This document shows positions 1-7,655 of a DNA stretch of 30,167 nt, piece after piece. The stretch is from the NCBI GenBank assembly GCA_039795895.1, contig JBDKKW010000010.1, positions 1-30,167 of the forward strand. The letters run 5' to 3'. The stretch's first letter is position 1; every line of letters starts with the position of its first letter. This DNA comes from JBBTSQ01 sp039795895 (GTDB lineage: Bacteria; Patescibacteriota; Minisyncoccia; Phycocordibacterales; JBAYGS01). A model generated the notes under the pieces. The model did no database searches. It worked only from the letters and a program-made list of their open reading frames with translations, and was not told the DNA's origin. Made by a program: the position numbers and the translations under genes.

Positions 1-24
1 TTCTTTAATTACAGAAATATCCAT
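1..24 (-). CDS. Start of a probable Jag/KhpB-type RNA-binding protein (partial)
   Basis: An ATG at 24-22 opens a frame that runs off the window edge and reads M-D-I-S-V-I-K-E. It begins five bases after the yidC stop codon on the same strand, so it is probably translated together with yidC. In many bacteria the gene after yidC in the origin cluster encodes Jag (KhpB), a KH/R3H RNA-binding protein. That identity rests on gene order alone, because only eight codons are visible. Confidence 0.4.
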
Positions 25-29
25 AGGGA

Positions 30-761
30 TCAGCTGGTGATAGCTGATTTATGTTTGCGCATATAGAGTTCCTGACCAATTCCAAAAAGATTACTAGTGA
101 TCCAGTACAGAGCAATAACCGCTGAGAAATTGTAGGCTGCAAAAAAGACAATCACCGGCATCCCGTACCGCATTTGAATATTCATACTCTTCATAAAATC
201 ATCTTTGAAAGAGGGGGTGGTGCCATTTGAAGGGGGGAGGGTTGGCATTGAATATTTGATCTGAAAATACTGCGTCACCGAAGCTAGGAGCGCGAGGTAG
301 ACACTCTTTTTAGAAATATCGACAAGTCCCAAAAAGATCATATTGACCGTCTCTGGGGTTGGCACAAACGAATAGAGTACATCGGTGTTGATGTGGGGCA
401 ATCCGCCTTTATAAAAGACCCAGTAGAGGGCAATAATAATAGGAAATTGGATCAATACCACCAAAAAGCCTGAGAACGGGTTGATTTTTCGGTCCCGATA
501 CAGCTTCATGGTTTGTCGAGCCTGCTCTTCTTTGTTGTCTTTGTATTTTACTTTAATGAGCGCCATATCACCCTCAATACTCTTCATTTGCATCTGGGTA
601 GCGATTGATTTTCGAGAAAGCGGAAAAATAGCGAGCTTTACTAGGGCAGTAAAGAGGATAACAGCCACCCCCGCATCAACCCATGGCAAATGACCGATAA
701 GGAAAATAAGGCCGTTATAGAGCGGTTGGTAGAAAACGGTGAAAAAGATACCGTGGGACAT
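30..761 (-). CDS. yidC: YidC/Oxa1-family membrane protein insertase
   Basis: YidC inserts and folds membrane proteins, alone or with SecYEG. This 243-aa protein is only the conserved Oxa1 core and has no large periplasmic domain, as in Gram-positive SpoIIIJ types. Hydrophobic segments lie near residues 8-24, 28-47, 97-117, 140-162 and 200-226. The conserved groove arginine is probably R50 in PLSRKS, and the family-typical segment NPFSGFLVVLIQFPIIIALYW lies near 94-114. It heads the usual yidC-rnpA-rpmH cluster but has its own extended -10, TGGTATACT (777-769), only seven bases before the ATG, so its mRNA is predicted to be leaderless. The start is chosen by that promoter. Identification is secure. 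Confidence 0.95.
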   Translation of the reverse strand: MSHGIFFTVFYQPLYNGLIFLIGHLPWVDAGVAVILFTALVKLAIFPLSRKSIATQMQMKSIEGDMALIKVKYKDNKEEQARQTMKLYRDRKINPFSGFLVVLIQFPIIIALYWVFYKGGLPHINTDVLYSFVPTPETVNMIFLGLVDISKKSVYLALLASVTQYFQIKYSMPTLPPSNGTTPSFKDDFMKSMNIQMRYGMPVIVFFAAYNFSAVIALYWITSNLFGIGQELYMRKHKSAITS

Positions 762-768
762 AAAAATG

Positions 769-777
769 AGTATACCA
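769..777 (-). promoter_or_regulatory. Extended -10 of yidC, leaderless type
   Basis: TGGTATACT on the minus strand ends seven bases before the yidC ATG. Transcription would begin at or beside the start codon, leaving no room for a ribosome binding site. Confidence 0.65.
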
Positions 778-780
778 GAA

Positions 781-808
781 TAAGCTTTTAGCTACTAGCT
801 TATAGCTT
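781..808. repeat. Heptad tandem repeat, four units
   Basis: Four consecutive 7-base units of the form NTAGCTN (TAAGCTT, TTAGCTA, then two more) fill the gap between the yidC promoter and the rnpA stop. The core AGCT recurs at exactly seven-base steps. Confidence 0.7.
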
Positions 809-816
809 TTTGATTT

Positions 817-1170
817 TTAAAACTTCTCAACAAAACACTTCTTGATCTCAGCGAGTGTGTCTTCAAAAGATAAGCTCTCTGCTCCAGCTTTAGCAAAAAT
901 AACGAGTGTGATAGGTGGAAAAGTGAGTGTCTCACCAATCACCCGTACCGCTTTATATATTTTCCGAGTGACCGCATGTCGCGCGACTGATGTTTTAAAA
1001 ATCTTTTTAGTAGCTACTGCCGAGATACGAGTAGGGGAGTCTTTTTTCGAAAGAGGGGTGGCTGTTGGGTAGCTATATCTAAAAGAAAAGTGGATCGAGT
1101 GTATCACTCGTCCACTTTTCATCACTTGATCAAACAGGGAGGTACCTACTCGTGCGCGTCTTGGGAGCAT
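817..1170 (-). CDS. rnpA: Ribonuclease P protein component
   Basis: RnpA is the small basic subunit of RNase P; it binds the catalytic RNA and helps process the 5' ends of pre-tRNAs. The 117-aa protein has the normal length, begins MLPRRARVGT, and carries the family core ISAVATKKIFKTSVARHAVTRKI near 48-71. The usual RNR motif (KRNR..RR) is degenerate: R-H replaces R-N and several basic residues are lost. It lies 18 bases downstream of rpmH on the same strand, the classic rpmH-rnpA arrangement. No separate promoter is evident, so co-transcription with rpmH is likely. Position and sequence agree. Confidence 0.9.
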   Translation of the reverse strand: MLPRRARVGTSLFDQVMKSGRVIHSIHFSFRYSYPTATPLSKKDSPTRISAVATKKIFKTSVARHAVTRKIYKAVRVIGETLTFPPITLVIFAKAGAESLSFEDTLAEIKKCFVEKF

Positions 1171-1188
1171 ACGAGAATAGGTGAAAGG

Positions 1189-1344
1189 TTATCGAGCGTG
1201 TCGACTCTTTTGTACCGCGATCACTTTTCGGCCTTTCTGTCGTCGAGCTTTGAGCACTCGCTTGCCTCCGGCTGTCTTGGTGCGTGCCAAAAATCCGTGA
1301 GTTCGTGCGCGTTTTGCTTTTTTTGGTTTGTAGGTGAATGACAT
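1189..1344 (-). CDS. rpmH: Large-subunit ribosomal protein bL34
   Basis: A 51-aa, extremely basic protein with the L34 pattern: MSFTYKPKKAKRARTHGF at the N-terminus, then LARTKTAGGKRVLKARRQKG and a basic tail ending SRHAR. L34 is a structural protein of the 50S subunit. It is too short for ordinary ORF lists. Its ATG (1344-1342) opens the minus-strand rpmH-rnpA cluster that diverges from dnaA. No -10 sits directly upstream of the ATG, so this gene does not follow the leaderless pattern; its promoter probably lies in the A+T-rich gap toward dnaA. Confidence 0.93.
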   Translation of the reverse strand: MSFTYKPKKAKRARTHGFLARTKTAGGKRVLKARRQKGRKVIAVQKSRHAR

Positions 1345-1526
1345 AGTGGTTTGAAAACAGAGAGGGAATAGACTTCCGTACCGTTTTGGGTTAAAAAATT
1401 ACTACTAACAACTTATACACATATTATTAACATACTTGGGCTTTCTCCACAAGTGTTCGATTTTTTAATTGAGTATATACTTGAAGCACTTCGTTTGAAA
1501 AATATTACTCGCAGTTACTATACACT
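1345..1526. other. rpmH-dnaA intergenic region with DnaA-box-like sites
   Basis: This divergent promoter region holds one consensus-type DnaA box, TTATACACA at 1413-1421 (matching TTATNCACA), and a one-mismatch site, TTCTCCACA at 1443-1451. It is A+T-rich and serves rpmH on one side and dnaA on the other. The boxes could autoregulate dnaA or form part of a bipartite origin. Confidence 0.6.
1495..1524 (+). promoter_or_regulatory. Candidate dnaA promoter
   Basis: TTGAAA (1495-1500) can serve as the -35. Two overlapping -10 choices follow: TACTAT (1516-1521, spacer 15) or TATACA (1519-1524, spacer 18). Either would start transcription at or just after the dnaA ATG at 1527, which has no Shine-Dalgarno sequence. 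Confidence 0.45.
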
Positions 1527-2876
1527 ATGTTAGATAATAAATCATTGTGGGATCGGGTACTGGTTGATATGGAACTTGCTGTTTCAAAAGCAAACTTCAC
1601 CACCTGGTTTAAAGACACTTGGATCGAGAAACAAGAAGATGGTACTGTTTTTTTAAGTGTCCCTAATGCATTTGTAAAAGATTGGCTCTCTAAGAAATAT
1701 CACCAAATTCTCCTCAAGAGTCTTCGTGAGGTGGGGGAGGATATTCGTGCCCTTGATTACATAGTGAGCAAAGATACTACCCGCAGACACCCACCTGAAG
1801 CCCACAAATCATCTGGATTTGCGAGCAACGAGCTCCCTCTGCAAGATTTATACATCAACAAAGAAGACAACCTCAACCCCCGCTACACATTTGATACCTT
1901 TGTGGTGGGTCCTTTCAACGAACTCGCCAACGCTGCCTCACAAGCCATCTTGAGGAAGCCTCTGACCTATAATCCACTCTTTATTTTCGGTTCAACAGGC
2001 CACGGCAAGACCCACTTGATCCAAGCGGTAGGGAATCATCTCAAAAAAACCTATGCTGATAAGAAGGTGTTTTACCTTACCTCAGAACGATTTGCTAATG
2101 ATTACATCAACTCTCTCAATACCGGAAAAATCAATCTCTTCAAGGAGAAATACCGAAAATACGACGTATTAATCATGGATGACGTACAATTTATCTCAAA
2201 CAAAGATCGCACCCAAGAAGAATTGTTCCATCTTTTTAATGCACTCTACGAAAACAACAAGCAATTTATCTTTTCTTCTGATAAACACCCTAATTTCATC
2301 CCAAATCTCGAAGAAAGACTTCTTTCTCGCTTCAACGCGGGGATGATTGTGGAAATTAAACCACCTGATTTTGAATCTCGCCTCCAAATCTTCAAGACCA
2401 AGGCGCAACAAATGAGTTTACCTCTCACCCAAGAGGTGATTGAGTACCTCGCATCATCAGTTGAGGGAAATATTCGTGAGCTTGAGGGGATCGTAAACAC
2501 CGTATTATGCCAAACTCAGCTCAAAAACAAGGAGTTAACTTTGATGGATATCAAAAATATCCTCAAAAACAACTCTTCTCGTCCAAAAAAGGCTATTGCA
2601 GTCAAAGATGTGGTCAAAACCATCGCTGATTTCTACAATATCGAAGAAACAAGTATTTACGAGAAGACTCGCAAGAAGGAAGTGGTGAAGCCACGTCAAG
2701 TAATTATGTATTTCTTGCGTGAAGAGCTTAACATCTCATACCCTTCTATTGGAGAGAAGCTTGGTGGACGCGATCACACAACCGTTATCCACTCATGTGA
2801 GAAAATTAAAGGAGAACTTAAAATAAACACTTTGTTGGTCCAAGAAATTAATCAGTTGAAATCAATGATTTGTTGA
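1527..2876 (+). CDS. dnaA: Chromosomal replication initiator protein DnaA
   Basis: DnaA binds the origin and, as an ATP-bound filament, melts DNA and loads the helicase. All four domains are present in 449 aa: domain I (about 1-85, with the conserved W-x5-NFTTWF region), a short linker, the AAA+ core (about 108-345) and a DNA-binding domain IV (about 355-449). Walker A is GSTGHGKTH (155-163), where most DnaAs have GGVGLGKTH. Walker B is VLIMDDVQF (214-222), sensor II is GNIRELEG (314-321), and the DnaA signature is GGRDHTTVIHSCEKI (413-427). It diverges from rpmH and is followed by a box-rich gap and dnaN, the standard origin layout. Identification is secure. Confidence 0.98.
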   Translation: MLDNKSLWDRVLVDMELAVSKANFTTWFKDTWIEKQEDGTVFLSVPNAFVKDWLSKKYHQILLKSLREVGEDIRALDYIVSKDTTRRHPPEAHKSSGFASNELPLQDLYINKEDNLNPRYTFDTFVVGPFNELANAASQAILRKPLTYNPLFIFGSTGHGKTHLIQAVGNHLKKTYADKKVFYLTSERFANDYINSLNTGKINLFKEKYRKYDVLIMDDVQFISNKDRTQEELFHLFNALYENNKQFIFSSDKHPNFIPNLEERLLSRFNAGMIVEIKPPDFESRLQIFKTKAQQMSLPLTQEVIEYLASSVEGNIRELEGIVNTVLCQTQLKNKELTLMDIKNILKNNSSRPKKAIAVKDVVKTIADFYNIEETSIYEKTRKKEVVKPRQVIMYFLREELNISYPSIGEKLGGRDHTTVIHSCEKIKGELKINTLLVQEINQLKSMIC

Positions 2877-3057
2877 TAACCTGTTGATTTCTGTGGATAG
2901 CCTAGTGATGGTGGTGTGGGTAAGTATCTGATAGTATCGGGGTAGGGTGTAGAAAGAAATGGGGATAAAAAAGAAAGGGGTGGAAAAGTGTGAAAGTTGT
3001 ACCCAGTGACCGTGGGTTGTACCCAGATAGTTGTACTACCTAATCCTAAAAAACCCT

Positions 3058-3076
3058 TTAAATACAGTGTATTTAA
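3058..3076. repeat. Perfect 19-base palindrome upstream of dnaN
   Basis: TTAAATACA-G-TGTATTTAA is a perfect inverted repeat (9+1+9) in the A+T-rich part of the origin candidate, about 55 bases before the dnaN start. It has no T-tract. It could be an operator, a cruciform or part of the unwinding element. Confidence 0.6.
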
Positions 3077-3119
3077 GAGATACCCACATATCCCCACTGC
3101 TAATAGTAGTAATAATCTG

Positions 3120-3125
3120 TAATAT
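3120..3125 (+). promoter_or_regulatory. -10 of dnaN, leaderless type
   Basis: TAATAT ends six bases before the dnaN ATG at 3132 and follows the spacing seen at many other housekeeping genes here. No Shine-Dalgarno sequence is present. Confidence 0.5.
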
Positions 3126-3131
3126 AAATAT

Positions 3132-4232
3132 ATGAAGCTTGAATGTGTAAAAGAAAAATTAAAAACAGCAATTTCAAAAGTAGATAAGATTACTGGTAAG
3201 AATCTTACCCTACCAATCTTGAGTTGTATTTTATTTGAAGCAAAAAATAATACTCTTACACTTAAAGCAACCAACCTTGATATTGGTATTGAAATCACCG
3301 TCCCTGCAAAAATCGATGAAGAAGGGGTGGTGGCTGTTCCAGGAATTACCTTTTCAAACTTCCTAAGTAACCTCTATACAGAGAAAAGTATTACTCTTGA
3401 AACCAAAGACAATACACTGGTGGTATCAAGTCAGCACAACACCACAGTAATTAAAACGTTTCCTCATGAAGATTTCCCATCGATTCCAGTAGTGATTCCA
3501 GAGAGATCTTTTACGATTAATAGTCGAGAGCTTACTAAATCACTCAAGTCTGTTTGGTATAGTGCCGCCATCTCGAGTATGAAGCCAGAAATTTCAAGTG
3601 TATACCTCTACACCGAGGAAGATTCATTGGTGTGTGTGGCTACCGACTCGTTCCGTCTCGCTGAGAAGAAACTTAAAAACAAAAAAGTCCGTGATTTTGG
3701 CTCCCTTTTGATTCCTGTAAAGAATATTTCTGAGATTATTAAGGTGTTTGATGAGATGGCGACTGAAATCGAAGTGAGTGTTGATAAAAATCAAGCATCA
3801 TTCTCTGGGGAAGGGGTGTATCTCGTATCACGAATCATCGAAGGCACTTTTCCAGACTATCGACAGATTTTACCAAAAGAATCAAAAACAGAAGTTATTC
3901 TTTTGAAGCAAGATCTTTTGAATGCGCTAAAACTCTCAAATGTCTTCACAGACAAGTTTAATCAGCTCGCTATACATATTGACCCGAAAAATAAAACACT
4001 CATCCTGACGACCAAAAATGGCGATGTGGGTGAGAACAAGCACAACATTGAAGCGTCAGTTTCTGGTGAAGCACTTGATATCACCTTTAATTACAAATAT
4101 ATTGCTGACAGTTTCCAATCAATCGATGCAGATAGTATTGTGTTGAAATTTAATGGCGCTAATCGACCTCTCACCATCTCTCCAGTCTCCGACCCATCAT
4201 TTCTATACTTGGTGATGCCAATGAATCGCTAA
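3132..4232 (+). CDS. dnaN: DNA polymerase III beta subunit (sliding clamp)
   Basis: The beta clamp encircles DNA and tethers the replicative polymerase. The 366-aa length is typical of the three-domain clamp. Recognisable family segments include LPILSCILFEAKNNTLTLKAT (27-47), the domain 2 core SSVYLYTEEDSLVCVATDSFRLA, and the C-terminal hydrophobic-pocket sequence ending FLYLVMPMNR, close to the canonical (Y/F)-V-x-MP-(M/V)-R. The ATG at 3132 is preceded by a TAATAT hexamer at six bases. The stop codon overlaps the next start as TAATG, so the downstream DUF721-like gene is probably translationally coupled. Confidence 0.97.
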   Translation: MKLECVKEKLKTAISKVDKITGKNLTLPILSCILFEAKNNTLTLKATNLDIGIEITVPAKIDEEGVVAVPGITFSNFLSNLYTEKSITLETKDNTLVVSSQHNTTVIKTFPHEDFPSIPVVIPERSFTINSRELTKSLKSVWYSAAISSMKPEISSVYLYTEEDSLVCVATDSFRLAEKKLKNKKVRDFGSLLIPVKNISEIIKVFDEMATEIEVSVDKNQASFSGEGVYLVSRIIEGTFPDYRQILPKESKTEVILLKQDLLNALKLSNVFTDKFNQLAIHIDPKNKTLILTTKNGDVGENKHNIEASVSGEALDITFNYKYIADSFQSIDADSIVLKFNGANRPLTISPVSDPSFLYLVMPMNR

Positions 4233-4489
4233 TGCTCTCTATTGGCTCACTTTTAGATAGATTTCGTGGTCCGCTTACCGATCGAATTCGAGTTGAGGAG
4301 ACGGTGATTAAGGTGGTACAAGAAGTATGCAGGATCACACTCAATCCAAAACAAATCCAGTTTAAAGCGAATATAGTTTCACTTTCGATAAGTCCGGGAG
4401 CAAAACAAATGCTCTATATTAAAAAAGAGCAGATTTTGGCTAAAATTAAGGCTGAATTACCAAAGATTGTGGTGGTGGATATAAGGTAG
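4232..4489 (+). CDS. Short DUF721/DciA-like protein
   Basis: An 85-aa protein whose ATG overlaps the dnaN stop by one base, implying coupled translation. Residues 43-78 (QFKANIVSLSISPGAKQM, then a charged helix) resemble the KH-like core of DUF721/DciA proteins, where a beta strand of type L-x-V-x-V-x-S/P-x-x-x-x-x-L is followed by an amphipathic helix. In other bacteria DciA helps load or activate the replicative helicase DnaB. Position next to dnaA-dnaN supports a replication role. Similarity was judged by eye and the protein is shorter than typical DciA, so the function is an inference. Confidence 0.55.
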   Translation: MLSIGSLLDRFRGPLTDRIRVEETVIKVVQEVCRITLNPKQIQFKANIVSLSISPGAKQMLYIKKEQILAKIKAELPKIVVVDIR

Positions 4490-4547
4490 GGGAAGGAAGA
4501 AGTATAAAAATACAAGATTTTAGATTACAATTTAAAAGCTTGTATTT

Positions 4548-4575
4548 TTGACATATTCCTACTCTAGAGTATAGT
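4548..4575 (+). promoter_or_regulatory. Promoter of the 115-aa unknown gene
   Basis: A consensus -35 TTGACA (4548-4553) and a -10 TATAGT (4570-4575) are separated by 16 bases. The leader is about 30 bases and contains AAAGG (4601-4605) six bases before the ATG. Confidence 0.7.
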
Positions 4576-4611
4576 GATTTAGGAAAGAACATTCAAATTG
4601 AAAGGTTTGGT

Positions 4612-4959
4612 ATGAGCATTGATTCATTTTTTAAGAACGGTCTCTTACTGGTTTTAATTGTTATGGGAGGTATCTCTCTTGGTTTGAGTGATCGAGATTT
4701 TGAAGATAGAGAGCATTTGATACACAATAGTGCCCTCGGTCGTCCCAGGTCGCTCGACACGCTTGATCAAAATACACGGATCAGGTTTATCTGTGCCAAC
4801 CACAGGATTGTGGATAAGGTGTATTTGGTAGCTTTCGTTGGAGGTGATAATGTGCCAAGACTTTTTGATGTAGGTACAAATACACTCTCAAAGGAAATAC
4901 AAGAGGGGGATATCCTTCTTTACACAGGCAAGAACTTTGTTCCAATACCAAAGAGGTAA
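4612..4959 (+). CDS. Unknown protein with one N-terminal membrane segment
   Basis: I do not recognise this 115-aa protein. Residues 8-26 (NGLLLVLIVMGGISLGLSD) form one hydrophobic segment that could be a signal anchor. The rest is soluble and mixed-charge, with a beta-rich stretch near 68-110 ending YTGKNFVPIPKR. It has its own promoter, a Shine-Dalgarno sequence and a downstream hairpin terminator, so it is a stand-alone unit. It belongs to the class of small genes here with conventional leaders rather than the leaderless class. Confidence 0.75.
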   Translation: MSIDSFFKNGLLLVLIVMGGISLGLSDRDFEDREHLIHNSALGRPRSLDTLDQNTRIRFICANHRIVDKVYLVAFVGGDNVPRLFDVGTNTLSKEIQEGDILLYTGKNFVPIPKR

Positions 4960-4990
4960 TCAGGGTATTAATAATTCCATCTTTTTTCAC

Positions 4991-5022
4991 CCACCATAAG
5001 TTTTCTTATGGTGGTTTTTTTT
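4991..5022. terminator. Bidirectional terminator
   Basis: CCACCATAAG and CTTATGGTGG (4991-5000 and 5005-5014) pair perfectly around TTTT and are followed by eight T's. The other strand has an A/T-rich tail, so the site can also end the convergent PBP gene. Confidence 0.85.
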
Positions 5023-5041
5023 ATTCGCCCCCTATTTAATG

Positions 5042-7591
5042 TTAATCAACTATAAACGTTGTGGTTGTCTCCACTCGATTGAGTACTGAATCGTAAATTA
5101 CCACCGACAAAGTATTTTCGGTATTGAGTGTCTCGAGGTCACTTGGGATAAAAGAGAAGTTGGTGTTTGAAGTTGAGCCAACATACAAACCATTCACCGA
5201 AATATCAGCTCGTAAGAGGGGATATTTTCCGTTATAACGAACTGCGACTGAGAGCGGAGAGTCTTTTTGGTAGTGACGATTACTACTTGGAGACACAAGG
5301 GTGATCTGGGGGAGCGAGCCAGCAACATGCACATCATCTGTTGCGGTAGGAATGACCAGGGTTGGATTTTGATCAATTAAGCCGTGTTCCTCTGCCCATT
5401 TTCGTACAGGGTACTCCCAATTGGCAAATTGCGAATCATTTTCGGGATGCTCCGGAGCGGGGCCTCGAGGATTGTTTCTATCTACCCAATAGAGAATTGA
5501 GTGTACATTTTGCACCACCATATCTTTCTTAAGTTCGTTTGGTGTATATTCCGTAGCGAGTTTGTTTGATGCTTGGTCAATGGTATAGACTTGCCCACCC
5601 TGCCACATACCACGGAATACTGGTTTGAGGGTGTGCGGATCTTCTTGATCTGGTTTTTTAAATGGTTCGTCGGCTACATTTTCAAGGGCTGATCGCATAA
5701 AGGCGTTCCAAAATGGTGCGATAATAAAACCAGCCACTTTTTTCTCCATTGGACGATTGTCGTTGTTGCCAGCCCAAGCTCCCGCAACAAAATGGGGGGT
5801 GTACCCGATAATCCAGGCGTCGCGGTAATCGTTGGTGGTACCGGTTTTGACCGCAACAGTGTGTCCGGGTACGTACAAGAATGAATGTGATCCAAACGCG
5901 GGTACACGAGCCGACTCATCCGAGAGCACACTTGATATTTGGAGTGCGTTTTGTTCGGGAATAACCTGCACAGGGTTTGGTTCACTTTGCTCAAGTATTT
6001 TTCCACTCTTATCTTCGACGCGGAGAATGGCGTGAGACGCGTTGCGAACACCACCCTGAGAAAACACACCATACGCACTCGTCATTTCAAGAAGCGATAC
6101 CTCACCACCTCCAAGCACCAAAGTGAGTCCGTATTGGTTGGCGTCCTTTAGACTCGAAATACCCATATCTTTGGCTGTTTTAAGAGAATCGGTGACCCCA
6201 GCAAGGTAGAGAGTTTTAATTGCAGGTACGTTGATTGATTGGGCAAGTGCTTCTCGCATAGTGATCGGACCGCGATAAATGTGATCGTAGTTTTCGGGGG
6301 TATAGCAACCATTATCAATTGGTGCGCCGGTGGGTGTGGTGGTTGGAGTGTTACCGTCGGGGTTACAACTCGCTTGGAATTCAGTGCGGAGATCAAAAAG
6401 AACGGTACTAGGGGTATATCCTTTTTCAAAAGCGGTTACATACGCAAATGGCTTGAAAGTTGAACCTGGTTGTCGGTAGGCTGTGGCGACGTTGAAGTTG
6501 CCATCAATTTCTTTGTCGAAATAATCTCGCGATCCGACCATGGTTAGAATATCACCGTTCGTCGGGTCTATCGCCACAAGTGCAATATTCTCAGCATTAA
6601 AAGTATCTTTATTTTTGAGAGCATACTCAAAAGCGAGTTTCTCAGCTTTTTGTTGGAGATCGTAGTTGAGGGTAGTAATCACTTTGAGACCATCCTGTTC
6701 TACTGCCTGCTTGCCATACTTCTTTTCAAGATACTCTTTTACATACATCACAAAATGAGCTGCCTTGAGATTGGTGTCACCTTCGGGTTGGAATTCCACT
6801 TTTTCCGCGAGCGCGTCTTTGTATTCTTTGTCGGTAATAAATTTATTTTCAAGCATTCGCTTGAGGACGAGATTTTTTCGGGTGGTCAATTCATCTAAAT
6901 GTGGACCGTACGGAGAGTATCGGGTGGGTGCTTGGGGGAGAGCGGCGAGATAGGCTGACTCAGCAAGGGTGAGATCACTTGCAGGTTTACCAAAGAATTC
7001 GCTACTAGCTTCCTGTACCCCATACACATTTCCACCATACGGAGCCTCGTTTAAATACAAACCAAGAATTTCATCTTTAGTCATTATACGTTCGAGTTTG
7101 AGAGAAAGTACCCACTCTTTTAGCTTTCGAGAGATGAGTTTTTCATTTGTCAGAATTGAGTTTTTGACCACCTGTTGAGTGATGGTTGAGCCTCCTTGGC
7201 TATAGCCTCCCGCGCCGAGGTTGGCGAGAATTGCTCGGATGATTGAGGTAATTTTGATACCATGGTGTTGATAAAATTCAGCGTCTTCAATGGCAACGGT
7301 AGCGTTTTTTACATACCGTGATATTTTTTCAAATGGAACGATGGTGCGTTTGGTGTTCTCGAAGACATCGTAGAGTACAATAGTGCCAGTACGATCGTAG
7401 ATTTTTGTTGATTCAGTTACTTTTCGTTCTTCAAAAGAATGTAGGTCGGGGATTTGGAAGGTTGAAATCCAAAAGAGGAATAGTGCTGAGAGGAAAAGGA
7501 ATACCGCGGAAGCGACCATACCCACTTCTTTGATGGTGTGGTGGTGTCGTTTTTTTAAGATGCGCAGTTTGTGGTGAATACGGTGAGTCAT
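5042..7591 (-). CDS. Class A penicillin-binding protein (transglycosylase/transpeptidase)
   Basis: A bifunctional cell-wall synthase of 849 aa. A membrane anchor lies at about 22-45. The GT51 glycosyltransferase domain (about 60-240) has the catalytic EDAEFYQHHG (102-111) and GGSTITQQ (133-140). The transpeptidase domain (about 330-640) has S377-T-F-K (SxxK), S452-I-N (SxN) and K582-T-G-T (KTG). The C-terminus (about 755-849) resembles a beta-sandwich domain and may bind the wall or a partner. It polymerises lipid II and cross-links peptidoglycan outside the membrane. The -10 is an extended TGCTATACT 13 bases before the ATG, predicting a leader of about six bases. It diverges from tyrS. Confidence 0.95.
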   Translation of the reverse strand: MTHRIHHKLRILKKRHHHTIKEVGMVASAVFLFLSALFLFWISTFQIPDLHSFEERKVTESTKIYDRTGTIVLYDVFENTKRTIVPFEKISRYVKNATVAIEDAEFYQHHGIKITSIIRAILANLGAGGYSQGGSTITQQVVKNSILTNEKLISRKLKEWVLSLKLERIMTKDEILGLYLNEAPYGGNVYGVQEASSEFFGKPASDLTLAESAYLAALPQAPTRYSPYGPHLDELTTRKNLVLKRMLENKFITDKEYKDALAEKVEFQPEGDTNLKAAHFVMYVKEYLEKKYGKQAVEQDGLKVITTLNYDLQQKAEKLAFEYALKNKDTFNAENIALVAIDPTNGDILTMVGSRDYFDKEIDGNFNVATAYRQPGSTFKPFAYVTAFEKGYTPSTVLFDLRTEFQASCNPDGNTPTTTPTGAPIDNGCYTPENYDHIYRGPITMREALAQSINVPAIKTLYLAGVTDSLKTAKDMGISSLKDANQYGLTLVLGGGEVSLLEMTSAYGVFSQGGVRNASHAILRVEDKSGKILEQSEPNPVQVIPEQNALQISSVLSDESARVPAFGSHSFLYVPGHTVAVKTGTTNDYRDAWIIGYTPHFVAGAWAGNNDNRPMEKKVAGFIIAPFWNAFMRSALENVADEPFKKPDQEDPHTLKPVFRGMWQGGQVYTIDQASNKLATEYTPNELKKDMVVQNVHSILYWVDRNNPRGPAPEHPENDSQFANWEYPVRKWAEEHGLIDQNPTLVIPTATDDVHVAGSLPQITLVSPSSNRHYQKDSPLSVAVRYNGKYPLLRADISVNGLYVGSTSNTNFSFIPSDLETLNTENTLSVVIYDSVLNRVETTTTFIVD

Positions 7592-7604
7592 ATGTGCAGA
7601 TGCT

Positions 7605-7613
7605 AGTATAGCA
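7605..7613 (-). promoter_or_regulatory. Extended -10 of the class A PBP gene
   Basis: TGCTATACT on the minus strand ends 13 bases before the ATG, giving a predicted leader of about six bases with no Shine-Dalgarno sequence. Confidence 0.6.
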
Positions 7614-7640
7614 TTTTTCTAGGCAAACCGAGGTGAATTG

Positions 7641-7649
7641 TGTTAGAGT
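7641..7649 (+). promoter_or_regulatory. Extended -10 of tyrS; decides the start
   Basis: TGTTAGAGT ends six bases before the ATG at 7656. An in-frame GTG at 7650 lies inside the expected gap between the -10 and the transcript start, so ATG 7656 is the better start. Confidence 0.6.
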
Positions 7650-7655
7650 GTGGGT

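Larger units (their letters stand above)
2877..3131. other. Candidate oriC between dnaA and dnaN
   Basis: The 255-base gap contains several one-mismatch DnaA boxes on the minus strand: TTATCAACA (2879-2871), CTATCCACA (2900-2892), TTACCCACA (2923-2915) and TTATCCCCA (2968-2960). GTTGTACCCA occurs at 2996-3005 and 3016-3025, exactly 20 bases apart, with a shortened GTTGTAC at 3030-3036. An A+T-rich stretch with a perfect palindrome follows (3058-3076) and could be the unwinding element. No exact TTATCCACA is present, so the boxes look low-affinity. The origin call is an inference from gene order and box density. Confidence 0.6.

Noticed and set aside
2852..3298. Minus-strand open frame over the origin region
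   Set aside because: It overlaps the ends of dnaA and dnaN and runs through DnaA-box-like sequence and promoter elements; composition is unlike a protein.
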